Assembly: GCF_003814705.1 (NCBI RefSeq)
Contig: NZ_RKRA01000001.1
Span: forward strand, 868,001-932,000
Source: Georgenia muralis
Lineage (GTDB): Bacteria; Actinomycetota; Actinomycetes; Actinomycetales; Actinomycetaceae
Length of the DNA: 64,000 nucleotides
Direction: 5' to 3'
Position numbers and translations under genes: made by a program. The notes under the pieces were generated by a model. The model was not told where the DNA came from, searched no databases, and was given only the letters and a program-made list of their open reading frames with translations. Within the stretch, counting starts at the first letter, position 1, and each line of letters opens with the position of its first letter. Shown here in pieces: positions 8,138-16,200 of this stretch.

Positions 8138-8674
8138 TCACAACCTCTTCGAGCGCCGGAGCACGTCGGCAACGGTTGCCACCTTGATGACGAGCCGATC
8201 ACTTCCGCCGATTCGCGTGAAGCCGTGGTGCTCGTAGAAGGCACGCGCCATCTCGTCGATCGCGTCCACGACGACCAGCCTGCCCCCGCCGAGCTCGGCG
8301 GCCTCGACGATCAGCTCGAGAGCGTCGAGGAGGAGCTCGGCACCAAGGCCTCGACCCTGGAGCTCCAGGTCGACGGCCAGCCTGGCAACCAGGTACGCCG
8401 GAACAGAGGTGTACCCCGCCGACATCGAGCGCGAGAGTCCGTCCTCCCGGTTCAGCTGCGTGGGAGCGACGGCGTAGTAGGCCCTGACCGACATGCTTCC
8501 CCGCACGGTCCACACGTGGGTCCGGGCGGTACCCGCCCGCTGTGCCCGGAGGGCGTGTTGACGGAGCCACAGGTCGAGCGAGGTGCGACCGCATGAGAAG
8601 TCGTCGTGTCGGTGCTCCGGCGACAGTGGTTCTGACAGGAAGTGCTGCTCGTCAGATCGACGCGGCCGGTTCAT
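8138..8674 (-). CDS. GNAT acetyltransferase, TacT-like toxin candidate
   Basis: 178 residues with the GNAT acetyl-CoA site (VARLAVDLELQGRGLGAELL) and the C-terminal FYEHHGFTRI typical of the family. The N-terminal region (HDDFSCGRTSLDLWLRQHA) and the pairing with a DUF1778 protein in a 4-base overlap match TacAT/AtaRT-type modules. In these the GNAT acetylates aminoacyl-tRNA and stops translation, and the ribbon-helix-helix partner neutralises it. The substrate here is inferred from family and context. Confidence 0.85.
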   Translation of the reverse strand: MNRPRRSDEQHFLSEPLSPEHRHDDFSCGRTSLDLWLRQHALRAQRAGTARTHVWTVRGSMSVRAYYAVAPTQLNREDGLSRSMSAGYTSVPAYLVARLAVDLELQGRGLGAELLLDALELIVEAAELGGGRLVVVDAIDEMARAFYEHHGFTRIGGSDRLVIKVATVADVLRRSKRL

Positions 8675-8940
8675 GCACGGTCGAACCGTCGACGCCGTGC
8701 TGCTGCCCGTGCCAGCGCCGGTGCCCGGTCAGCTCGCTCCAGACTCTCCACCAAGACGTCGAACTGCTCGGCCGGCATGAGCGTGACGTCCGCCCGGGCA
8801 AGCACCCGGCCTGCCTCCGCGCGGGCGGCCCGCGTCACGAAGGTCGACACCGGCTCGCGCGACAGCGAGGCGGCGCGACTGAGCAGCGCGCTCGTCTCCT
8901 CGTCGACCCGCATCTCCAGCCGTTTGCTCTTCGTCGCCAT
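8671..8940 (-). CDS. DUF1778 ribbon-helix-helix antitoxin (TacA-like)
   Basis: 89 residues from ATG 8940, preceded by GGAGG. The N-terminal strand KRLEMRVDEETSALLSRAA and following helices form the ribbon-helix-helix. The middle carries FVTRAARAEA and the family-typical Pro-x-E-Q-F (MPAEQFDVLVESL) before an Arg/Ala-rich tail that would wrap the toxin. It overlaps the downstream GNAT gene by 4 bases. An upstream in-frame ATG at 8982 adds 14 residues with no better binding site, so the shorter start is preferred. Confidence 0.85.
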   Translation of the reverse strand: MATKSKRLEMRVDEETSALLSRAASLSREPVSTFVTRAARAEAGRVLARADVTLMPAEQFDVLVESLERADRAPALARAAARRRRFDRA

Positions 8941-9050
8941 CTCCACGCCTCCGGCACCAACTGTACGGGAGTTGTACGGCACAACTCCAGAGGCTGTGGA
9001 TCACGAGGTCGCGGGCGCTTCTGAATGGCGGCCCGTGAGGTGGCGACGGG

Positions 9051-10613
9051 TCAGGGCCGGCGTGCGCTGCCCACCCGCTCCGCCTGGAGGTCGGCCACCT
9101 GCTCGCGCACAGCCGCACGGAAGGCGTCGTCGTCGGCGAGGTCGGCCGGGAAGATCTCGCCGACGTCGAGGAGCCGGTCCGCGAGGCCACCACCCACAGA
9201 GCCACCACCAGCAGAGCTACCACCAGCAGAGCCGCCCGCCGCGCCCGCACCACCCACCGCGGCCTGCAGCCGGGCGGCGAGCGGGTCGTCGAGCACGAGG
9301 TCGCCGTCGGCGGTCCGGTCCACGAACACCATCCACGACGCCACGGCCCTGGCCACCTGGTGCGGCACGGCGCCGCCGCCGAGCCGGTCGGTCGCGGTGC
9401 CGAGGAGCCGGACGGGGAGCTTCTGCGAGCCGTCCATCGCCACCTGGATCGTCGTGTGCCCGGTCGCCGGGTTGGCGAAGCGCTCGAGCACCGAGTCGCG
9501 GTAGGCGGACAGGTCGAGCCCGGGCGGCGCGGCCAGGGTGGGGATGACGTCGTCGTCGATGAAGGCGGTGACGTCGGCGAGGAGCCGCGGGTCGCCCACG
9601 GCCTCGGCGATGGTCCGGTGGCCGAGCACGGCGCCGCGGTAGGCGAGGTAGGAGTGCGAGCCGTTGAGGATGCGCAGCTTGGCGTCCTCGAAGGGGGCGA
9701 CGTCGTCGGTGAGGGTGGCCCCGGCCCGCTCCCACGCCGGGCGCGGGCCGGCGAAGCGGTCCTCGATCACCCACTGGGTGAACGGCTCGGCGACGACCAG
9801 GCCGTGGTCCTCGACCCCGGTGATCGCCTGCGCCTCGGCGCGGTGCTCGGCGGTGGTGGCCGGCACGATCCGGTCGACCATCGTGGACGGGAAGGCGACG
9901 TGGGTGCGCACCCAACCGGCGACCTCCTCGGCGCGCGGGGCCTCGGCGGCCGTGAGGAAGTCGGCCACGAGGCCCTCGAGCATGGCGCCGTTGTGGACGA
10001 TGTTGTCGCAGATGACGACCGTCATCGGGCCGGCGTCGTGCAGGGCGCGGCGGGCCAGGCCCCGGGCGAGCATCCCGATCGCGGACCGTGCGGCGGCGTC
10101 CTCGGCCCGCCCGGTCCGCAGCTCGGCGGAGAGGGCGGCGAGGTCGGCGCGGACGTCGTCGTCGGCGAGGTCGAGCCGGCCCCCGGCGCGGCGGTAGCCC
10201 TTCTCGGTCACCGTCAGGGTGACCACGTGCGTCGTCGGTGCGGCGAGCCGGTCGAGGACGGCGCCGGTCTGCTCCCCGGGGAAGGAGACCTCGCGCAGGG
10301 CGCCGATGACCCGCATGGACGCCGTCGGGGCGCCGCCGCCGCCGAGGCCCTTGGTGAGGACGCCGTAGAGCCCGTCCTGCGGGGCGAGCTGCTCCACCAC
10401 CCGGGGCGAGCGTTGGGTGACGGCGTGGATGCCCCAGGTGGTCTCGCCGGCGGCGGCCATGGCGTCCTCGGTGTAGACGGCCTGGTGGGCGCGGTGGAAG
10501 GCGCCGACGCCGAGGTGGACGCCACCGACGCCGACCTCGCGCGGGTCGACGGCGGGGCGGGCCACCGCCGCGGGCAGCCGGTCGAGGGTGGTGAGGGTCA
10601 GTCGCGCGGTCAT
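9051..10613 (-). CDS. Mannitol dehydrogenase-family uronate reductase (UxuB/UxaB-like)
   Basis: About 520 residues from ATG 10613; the ORF is open 29 codons further but those residues are unlike the family. The N-terminal Rossmann part has GVGGVHLGVGAFHRAHQAVY, then CDNIVHNGAMLEGL and FPSTMVDRIVPATT. The C-terminal domain contains the catalytic Lys/Asn region (DAKLRILNGSHSYLAYRG). This is the long-chain mannitol dehydrogenase family, which includes fructuronate reductase (UxuB) and tagaturonate reductase (UxaB). The FHRAHQ form is closer to UxuB, but the dehydratase in the window is UxaA (altronate), so the true substrate is uncertain. A Gly/Ala/Ser-only stretch of about 23 residues interrupts the C-terminal domain (9180-9250). 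Confidence 0.8.
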   Translation of the reverse strand: MTARLTLTTLDRLPAAVARPAVDPREVGVGGVHLGVGAFHRAHQAVYTEDAMAAAGETTWGIHAVTQRSPRVVEQLAPQDGLYGVLTKGLGGGGAPTASMRVIGALREVSFPGEQTGAVLDRLAAPTTHVVTLTVTEKGYRRAGGRLDLADDDVRADLAALSAELRTGRAEDAAARSAIGMLARGLARRALHDAGPMTVVICDNIVHNGAMLEGLVADFLTAAEAPRAEEVAGWVRTHVAFPSTMVDRIVPATTAEHRAEAQAITGVEDHGLVVAEPFTQWVIEDRFAGPRPAWERAGATLTDDVAPFEDAKLRILNGSHSYLAYRGAVLGHRTIAEAVGDPRLLADVTAFIDDDVIPTLAAPPGLDLSAYRDSVLERFANPATGHTTIQVAMDGSQKLPVRLLGTATDRLGGGAVPHQVARAVASWMVFVDRTADGDLVLDDPLAARLQAAVGGAGAAGGSAGGSSAGGGSVGGGLADRLLDVGEIFPADLADDDAFRAAVREQVADLQAERVGSARRP

Positions 10614-10707
10614 GGCGGAGAGCTCCGTCTGGTCGTCGGGTGCGGACCCGGCCCGGGGTACCCCTTCGGTGGGGCCGCCCGTTGCTGGTACGTTGGGCAA
10701 GTCACGC

Positions 10708-10724
10708 GTGCAAGCGCTTACATG
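10708..10724. promoter_or_regulatory. LacI-type operator 2 (reductase/uxaC intergenic)
   Basis: GTGCAAGCGCTTACATG lies between the divergent uronate reductase and uronate isomerase genes, centred on AAGCGCTT, 47 bases before the uxaC start. It could control both. Confidence 0.8.
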
Positions 10725-10770
10725 CTAGCGCCGGCGCCGCTGTTGCCGCCAGACCCGAGGAGCACTTCGC

Positions 10771-12198
10771 ATGACCGACCACTGGACCCTGCACCCCGAC
10801 CGAGCCCTTCCCGCCGGCGAGCTCAGGCCGATCGCGCGGGAGATCTACAGCCACACGGCGTCGTTGCCGCTGGTGTCGATGCACGGGCACGTCGACGCCG
10901 CCGTCTTCGCCGAGGACCAGCCCTTCCCCGACCCCGCGCAGCTCCTCGTCGTCCCGGACCACTACCTCGTGCGCATGCTCGTCTCGCAGGGCATGACCGT
11001 GGCCGACATGGGCGTCCGGCCGGTGACGGCGGACTCGGGCGTCGCCGTCGAGACCGACGCCCGCACGATCTGGAAGCGCTTCTGCGAGCTCTGGCACCTC
11101 TTCCGCGGCACGCCGACGCGGTACTGGCTCGAGCACGAGCTCGTCGAGGTCTTCGGGGTGACGCGGCGCCCCTCCGCCGAGACCGCGGACGCGCTCTTCG
11201 ACGAGCTGAGCGAGCGCATCGCCGGCCCGGAGTTCCGGCCGCGCGCGCTGTTCGAGCGGTTCAACCTCGAGATCCTCGCGACGACGGACCCCGCCACCTC
11301 CGAGCTGCCCCACCACGCGGCGCTCGCCGAGGAGGGCTGGGGTGACCGGATCGTCCCCACGTTCCGGCCCGACCCGCTGCTGCACGTGACCCGGCCGGAC
11401 TGGACCGGGCTCGTCGACGAGCTCAGCGCCGTCTCCGGCGTCGACGCCTCCGACTACGCCGGTTATCTCGCGGCGCTGCGCCAGCGGCGGCGGGCCTTCG
11501 TCGCCGCCGGTGCCCGCGCCACCGACCACGGCCACCTCTCGGCCGACACCACCGAGCTGCCGGCGGAGGAGGCTGCGCGGATCTTCGCCGCGGCACGCCG
11601 CGGGGAGGCGACCGACGCCGAGGCCCAGGCCTTCAGCGGTCACATGCTCTTCGAGATGGCGCGGATGTCCACCGAGGACGGCCTCGTCATGCAGCTCCAC
11701 CCCGGTTCGCTGCGCGACCACGACGCCGCCGTCGCCGCGACGTTCGGCCCGGACAAGGGCTACGACATCCCGGTCGCGACCGAGTACACGCGGTCGCTGC
11801 GTCCGGTACTGGAGGCGTTCGGGCACCACCCGAGCTTCGGGCTCATCGTCTTCACCCTCGACGAGACGACGTTCTCGCGCGAGCTCGCCCCGCTCGCGGG
11901 GGTGTACCCGGCGATGCGGCTCGGCGCGCCGTGGTGGTTCCTGGACTCCCCCGACGGCATGCGCCGCTACCGCGAGGCCGTGACCGAGACCGCGGGGTTC
12001 TACAACACCACCGGGTTCGTCGACGACACCCGCGCCTACGCCTCCATCCCGGCGCGGCACGACCTCGCGCGGCGCATCGACGCCGGCTACCTCGCACGGC
12101 TCGTCGCCGAGCACCGGATCGACCTCGACGAGGCCGTCGAGACCGCCGTCGACCTCGCCTACCACCTGCCGCGGGCGGCGTACCCGGCGCTGCGGTAG
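10771..12198 (+). CDS. uxaC: Uronate (glucuronate) isomerase
   Basis: 475 residues, the normal UxaC length. Recognisable segments are LPLVSMHGHVDAAVF (metal-binding HxH in the amidohydrolase-like barrel), RYWLEHELVEVFGV, FNLEILATTDPATSELPHH, FRPDPLLHV and the late GAPWWFLDSPDGMRRYRE (Trp-Trp and Asp). It interconverts D-glucuronate and D-fructuronate, and D-galacturonate and D-tagaturonate, in the cytoplasm. GAGGAG is placed for ATG 10771. Control by the LacI-type operator upstream is likely. It is divergent from the uronate reductase that would take its product. Confidence 0.92.
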   Translation: MTDHWTLHPDRALPAGELRPIAREIYSHTASLPLVSMHGHVDAAVFAEDQPFPDPAQLLVVPDHYLVRMLVSQGMTVADMGVRPVTADSGVAVETDARTIWKRFCELWHLFRGTPTRYWLEHELVEVFGVTRRPSAETADALFDELSERIAGPEFRPRALFERFNLEILATTDPATSELPHHAALAEEGWGDRIVPTFRPDPLLHVTRPDWTGLVDELSAVSGVDASDYAGYLAALRQRRRAFVAAGARATDHGHLSADTTELPAEEAARIFAAARRGEATDAEAQAFSGHMLFEMARMSTEDGLVMQLHPGSLRDHDAAVAATFGPDKGYDIPVATEYTRSLRPVLEAFGHHPSFGLIVFTLDETTFSRELAPLAGVYPAMRLGAPWWFLDSPDGMRRYREAVTETAGFYNTTGFVDDTRAYASIPARHDLARRIDAGYLARLVAEHRIDLDEAVETAVDLAYHLPRAAYPALR

Positions 12199-12202
12199 GC
12201 GC

Positions 12203-13366
12203 TCAGCCGGCGAGGGAGCGCTCGAGGAACGCGCCGACCCTCTCCTGCGCGACGGCGCTGAACGCGTGTCCGCCAGGCAGGATCGCCTCCTCGAGCGAGC
12301 CGGTCGCGGCGGGCGAGCCGGTCGAGGCACCGCCCCGCCGCCCCGCGAACCGGTCCCGGAGCTCGGCGTGCGCGGCCCGCACCCCGTCTGGCGGGAAGAG
12401 CTCGTCGCCGTCGAAGGACAGCACGAGCAGGTCGTGCGCACGCCGGGCGACGGCGATCTCCGGCAGCCCCGTGCGGTGCAGCAGGCCGGGGGTGGCGAGC
12501 AGCCACGAGTGGGCGTCGGCGTAGGCCGGCAGCAGCGGCTCCGTCGTCGTCATCATGGCGACGACGGCGCTCGCCCGGACCCGCGGGTCCAGGGCCGCGA
12601 GGGTCCCGGCCCGGCCACCGCCGCCCGAGAAGCCGGCCACGGCCGTGCGATCGGGATCGACGCCCGGCAGTGCGCGCAGGACGGCGAGGGCGACGAGGTC
12701 GTCGTGGGCGACCATCCCGGCGAACGACGTCCCGAGCAGGCCCGCCGCCTTGGCGACGACGTGCTCGTGGAGGCTCGCCGCGACGTCGTACGCGTCGCCG
12801 ACGACGTCGACGCCGCGGTCGTCGTCCGGGCCCGTCTCGGCGGCCAGCGCCGCCCGGGCCAGGGCGACCGGACCGGCGATGCTCGCCGGCGGCGGGTCGA
12901 GGACGAAGCGGCGCGAGCCCCAGGCGAAGGTGTCGTGCGCGAGCACGACGAACCCGCGTCGGGCGAGGTCCTCCGCCAGCGCCCGGCCCTCGTAGAGCCT
13001 GCGGCGCACGCGCTCGGCGACGACGGTCGGCTCGGCCACCCGCACGAGGCGTTCGGCCCCGATCGACTTCACGCCCGCGTGACAGTGCAGGAGCAGCACG
13101 CCGGGCAGCTGCCGCTCTACGCCGGCCGGCCGGGCTGTCCAGGCGCGGGTGGTCGGCCCCACCCCGGTGGACCACTCGACCTCGGTGACCGACACGCCGT
13201 CGCGCTCCCACTCCTGCACGGTCCGCACCGCGGGCGCAGCCCCGGGTGCGGGTACACCGAGGGCGCCCGCCAGGCGGCTGGTGAGGTCGTCGCCGTCGAG
13301 AAGCGGCCGACCGGCGGTCCAGCCGGGCCAGTCCTCGTAGCCGCCGATCGCGCTCGGCCTGGCCAT
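12203..13366 (-). CDS. Alpha/beta-hydrolase, acetyl-esterase-like
   Basis: About 387 residues (ATG 13366, MARPSAIGGYEDW). The fold is indicated by the oxyanion strand PGVLLLHCHAG, a lid region, the nucleophile elbow AVAGFSGGGGRAG (Gly-Phe-Ser-Gly-Gly), an acidic strand LVLSFDGDELFPP and the late His in LPGGHAFS, giving Ser/Asp/His. There is no signal peptide, so it would act in the cytoplasm. Its place between uronate isomerase and pectinesterase suggests removal of acetyl or other ester groups from imported pectin fragments; this is context only. It has no obvious LacI-type operator. Confidence 0.65.
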   Translation of the reverse strand: MARPSAIGGYEDWPGWTAGRPLLDGDDLTSRLAGALGVPAPGAAPAVRTVQEWERDGVSVTEVEWSTGVGPTTRAWTARPAGVERQLPGVLLLHCHAGVKSIGAERLVRVAEPTVVAERVRRRLYEGRALAEDLARRGFVVLAHDTFAWGSRRFVLDPPPASIAGPVALARAALAAETGPDDDRGVDVVGDAYDVAASLHEHVVAKAAGLLGTSFAGMVAHDDLVALAVLRALPGVDPDRTAVAGFSGGGGRAGTLAALDPRVRASAVVAMMTTTEPLLPAYADAHSWLLATPGLLHRTGLPEIAVARRAHDLLVLSFDGDELFPPDGVRAAHAELRDRFAGRRGGASTGSPAATGSLEEAILPGGHAFSAVAQERVGAFLERSLAG

Positions 13367-13466
13367 CGTGGTCACGAGCACTCCTCGGTCGTCTCGGTCG
13401 CGCCACTGTTGCGGAACCTGCGGGGTCTGACCAGCAGGATGGCACGATCTCGTTCCACGGAACGAC

Positions 13467-13484
13467 TGTCATGATTTCGTGACA
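13467..13484. promoter_or_regulatory. Quasi-palindrome upstream of the hydrolase
   Basis: TGTCATGATTTCGTGACA has matching TGTCA/TGACA ends and lies about 100 bases before the hydrolase start on the minus strand. It is unlike the AAGCGCTT operators. A related half-site, TGTCACGAAATC, occurs at 25275-25286. It could bind a second regulator; speculative. Confidence 0.3.
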
Positions 13485-13522
13485 CCGGGTCGACCGGCTC
13501 GCCTCGCAGACCTGACACCCGC

Positions 13523-13554
13523 GCTGCCCGCCGCGATCGGTCGCGGCGGGCAGC
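13523..13554. terminator. Hairpin terminator, 14-bp stem
   Basis: GCTGCCCGCCGCGA (13523-13536) pairs perfectly with TCGCGGCGGGCAGC (13541-13554) around a TCGG loop. It lies beyond the 3' end of the pectinesterase gene on the minus strand and before the hydrolase. There is no U-tract, which is usual in actinobacteria. Confidence 0.6.
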
Positions 13555-13570
13555 GGTTCAGGCTGCGGTC

Positions 13571-13610
13571 GACGTGACCGGGCTCGTGGTGGACGAGCGG
13601 CGGTCACGTC
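13571..13610. terminator. Second hairpin directly after pectinesterase
   Basis: GACGTGACCG (13571-13580) pairs with CGGTCACGTC (13601-13610), and an inner GCTCG/CGAGC extends the stem. It begins 4 bases after the pectinesterase stop, so two hairpins follow that gene in tandem. Confidence 0.6.
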
Positions 13611-13613
13611 ACG

Positions 13614-14678
13614 TCAGCGGCCGAGCGTCGGGTCCCACCCGTCGTCGCCGGCGAGGTGGTCCGCCACCTCGTACGAGGCGGCCTCCTCGTCGCCGAGCTG
13701 CGGCCGGTCGGCGTTGATCTCGGCCCCGGGGCCCCAGTTCCGGTACTCCAGCGCCCGCCCGTCGGCCCAGTCACGGCCCGACATCGACGTCCACGGGTCG
13801 TCCTTGATGTGGTTGCCGAGGAACGACTCGCGCACGACCACCTGCGGCTCCGCCGTCGGGTAGCTGCTCGGGCGCCACGGCCGGCCGAGGAAGTAGCTGT
13901 CCGGCCCGGCGTTCGAGATCAGCCTGCTGTCGGTGATGAGGAACCCGAGCCGGTCCTCCGAGGAGGTGCTGGGCGCGACGATGTAGCCGCTCGGGTCGCT
14001 GTCGCGCCTGAGCGCCTTGATCGTCGAGTCCTCGATGACGGCGGTCGCCCGGCCGAAGATGAAGTCGACGTCGCCCTCGATCCAGGAGTCGTGGACGTAC
14101 ACGCGGGCCGGCGTCGTCGCGTTCGGCGAGTCCAGGTAGAGCGTGTCCTGGTTGCCCACGAACCGGACGTCGTCGAAGACCATCCGGTCCGCCGTCGTCT
14201 TGACCGCGACGGCCTGCCGGTTGGTGATCTCGGGGTTCGCCTGCTCGTCGAAGGCGTTCTCGAACGTCACGGACTCGGCGGTGAAGCCGGCGCCGGCGAG
14301 CGTCACCGTGGCGCTGCCGGTGGTGCCGTAGGTGCCGGAGCCGTCCGGCTTGGGCGTGCCGGCGGCGTTGTCGTACGTGATGACGACGTCCTCGGGCTCC
14401 CCGGTCGCGCCGATGAACGACAGGTTCGGCTTGTCGCGGCCGACCTTGACCACCTCGCGATAGACACCCGGCTGGATGAGGATCTCGACCGCCTCGGTGG
14501 ACCCGGCCGGTGCCGCGTCGACGGCGGCCTGCACCGTGGTGACGTCACCGCTGCCGTCCTGGGCGACGACGATCGTCGTCGCCGCGGCAGCTGCGGCTGC
14601 GACGTCGGCGGCGGCCGCCGGCGCAACGAGGCCGAGCATGCCGGCGCTCACGGCAGCGGTGGCGAGAGGGCGCCTCAT
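13614..14678 (-). CDS. Secreted pectinesterase (carbohydrate esterase family 8)
   Basis: 354 residues from ATG 14678, which overlaps the pectate lyase stop by 4 bases. It starts with a signal peptide (MRRPLATAAVSAGMLGLVAP then an Ala-rich cleavage region). Family motifs are present: GSGDVTTVQAAVDAAP, IQPGVYREVVKV, GNQDTLYLDSP, the catalytic Asp segment GDVDFIFGRATAVIE, and YFLGRPWRPSS. It removes methyl esters from homogalacturonan outside the cell, making substrate for the coupled pectate lyase. The start proposed by the longest frame (14834) lies inside the lyase gene and is rejected. It shares the operator-controlled transcript with the lyase. Confidence 0.93.
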   Translation of the reverse strand: MRRPLATAAVSAGMLGLVAPAAAADVAAAAAAATTIVVAQDGSGDVTTVQAAVDAAPAGSTEAVEILIQPGVYREVVKVGRDKPNLSFIGATGEPEDVVITYDNAAGTPKPDGSGTYGTTGSATVTLAGAGFTAESVTFENAFDEQANPEITNRQAVAVKTTADRMVFDDVRFVGNQDTLYLDSPNATTPARVYVHDSWIEGDVDFIFGRATAVIEDSTIKALRRDSDPSGYIVAPSTSSEDRLGFLITDSRLISNAGPDSYFLGRPWRPSSYPTAEPQVVVRESFLGNHIKDDPWTSMSGRDWADGRALEYRNWGPGAEINADRPQLGDEEAASYEVADHLAGDDGWDPTLGR

Positions 14679-16069
14679 CGCAGCACCCCCGCGCCGGCCT
14701 GGAGCTCCACCGTGGCCCTGACGGCCGGGGTCGGCTCGATCCGCTCGTGGAGCGTGGGGTCCCAGGTCGCCGGGGAGGGGATGCGGTCCTCGGTGTCCGC
14801 CGCCGCGTTGTACAGGTCGAGCGCGGAGGCCCACCGGCCGTCGATCATCGTGCCGGTCTCCGTCATCGCCTCACCGCGGGACAGGTCGGTCCACAGCGCG
14901 ATGATGTCCGCCGGCTCGGAGCCCTCGGCGAGCTCGACGACGTTGTTCTCCGCGACGATCTGCGACTCGCGCCCGACGCCCCAGTAGTAGCTGAAGCCCT
15001 CCGACGTCGTCTGGGTGTAGAGGTTGTTGTAGACGTGCACCTGGCCGTAGCGCACCCGCGGGGCGCGCTGGCCGATGTCGGTCCAGTTGTTGTGGTGCAG
15101 GGTCACCCGCAGGGTGCCGCGGTCCTGGGTGCGTCCGTCGGAGGAGCCGATGAGCATGGTCTTGTCGTGCTCGCCGAACTCGTTGTACGACACGGTGATC
15201 AGGTCCGAGCTGTGGGTGATGTCCAGCAGGCCGTCGTGCACCTCGTAGGGCCGGCCGTAGACCGTGTCCAGCTGCGACGGCGGGATCGCGCCCGAGTCGA
15301 GGGTGTTGTGGTCGATCCACACGTGCGTGGACGTCCACACCGAGATGTTGTCGTAGCGCGAGTTCCAGTTGCCGGCACCGGTGTCGCTCGGGTTCCACTC
15401 GGGGAAGCAGTCGGTGGAGTCCGAGACGGTGAGGTTGCGGACAATGACGTTGTCGGCGTCGCGGATCCGCAGGTTCGCCCCGACGATGCGGGCGTCGTCA
15501 CCGACCCCCACGACGGTGGTGTTGGAGCCGATGTGCTGCTGGGTCTGGGCCGCCTGGGCGTTCGCGGCCTCGTCCTGGTGGGCCTGGAGCGCCTCGCGCT
15601 CGTCCTCGGTGACGGTGTAGTCCCAGGTCTGCGGGTCGAACGCGGCGATGTAGTCGTCCTGGCTGGAGCCAGTCGCCTCCTCGAACGTCTCGCACGTGGT
15701 GACGGTGCCGTCCGCGCGCTCGAAGGCGTTGAGCTCGCCCTCGACGTAGATGATCTTCGCGGTGTCGTTGCTCCGGGCGCCGGGGCCGCCCAGGGCCGCC
15801 TGGAGCTCGGCCCACGTGTCGACGTGGAAGACGTTCTCCTCGGTCGCGGCGGCGCCGCCGGTCGTGCCGCCCTCGGCGGCGGCCCAGCCGTCGTTCTCGC
15901 CGAGCACCGTCCTGCCGAGGTCTCCGCGCGGCTGGCCGACCCCGAAGGTGCCGTTGTTGCTGCGCTCGTCGGTCCTCTCGGCCGACGCCGGGGCGTCGAG
16001 CCCCAGGACGATGGCCGACGTCGCCGCCACGAGGGGCAGCAGCGTTCTGGTGGTACGTCGTACCTGCAT
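14675..16069 (-). CDS. Secreted pectate lyase (polysaccharide lyase family 1)
   Basis: About 464 residues from ATG 16069, with GGGAG upstream and a signal peptide (MQVRRTTRTLLPLVA to APASA). PL1 parallel beta-helix markers include NTTVVGVGDDARIVGANLRI, HVWIDHNTLDSG, the Ca/catalytic region VSYNEFGEHDKTMLIGSSD and LHHNNWTDIGQRAPRVRYGQ, where the Arg in RAPRVRYG is the expected catalytic base. It cleaves de-esterified homogalacturonan by beta-elimination, giving unsaturated oligogalacturonides. It is the first gene of a two-gene operon with pectinesterase and has a LacI-type operator about 40 bases upstream of the start. Confidence 0.93.
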   Translation of the reverse strand: MQVRRTTRTLLPLVAATSAIVLGLDAPASAERTDERSNNGTFGVGQPRGDLGRTVLGENDGWAAAEGGTTGGAAATEENVFHVDTWAELQAALGGPGARSNDTAKIIYVEGELNAFERADGTVTTCETFEEATGSSQDDYIAAFDPQTWDYTVTEDEREALQAHQDEAANAQAAQTQQHIGSNTTVVGVGDDARIVGANLRIRDADNVIVRNLTVSDSTDCFPEWNPSDTGAGNWNSRYDNISVWTSTHVWIDHNTLDSGAIPPSQLDTVYGRPYEVHDGLLDITHSSDLITVSYNEFGEHDKTMLIGSSDGRTQDRGTLRVTLHHNNWTDIGQRAPRVRYGQVHVYNNLYTQTTSEGFSYYWGVGRESQIVAENNVVELAEGSEPADIIALWTDLSRGEAMTETGTMIDGRWASALDLYNAAADTEDRIPSPATWDPTLHERIEPTPAVRATVELQAGAGVLR

Positions 16070-16107
16070 GCGACGAGCTCCCTTGTCCCGTGCCCACGCC
16101 ACCGTTG

Positions 16108-16123
16108 GCGTAAGCGTTTACGC
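16108..16123. promoter_or_regulatory. LacI-type operator 3 (pectate lyase promoter)
   Basis: GCGTAAGCGTTTACGC is nearly a perfect palindrome and lies 39 bases upstream of the pectate lyase start codon. It is the longest symmetric operator of the set. Confidence 0.8.
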
Positions 16124-16200
16124 GTAACCCTCACACAGGGGGCAAAGCGGGGCAAGAGGGGCGGGGCGGCGGGCTCGCGATGTGGACGGCGAGCCGGGCC

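Noticed and set aside
10702-12441. Minus-strand 579-residue frame opposite uxaC
   Set aside because: It is antisense to a clear uronate isomerase, and composition explains its length.
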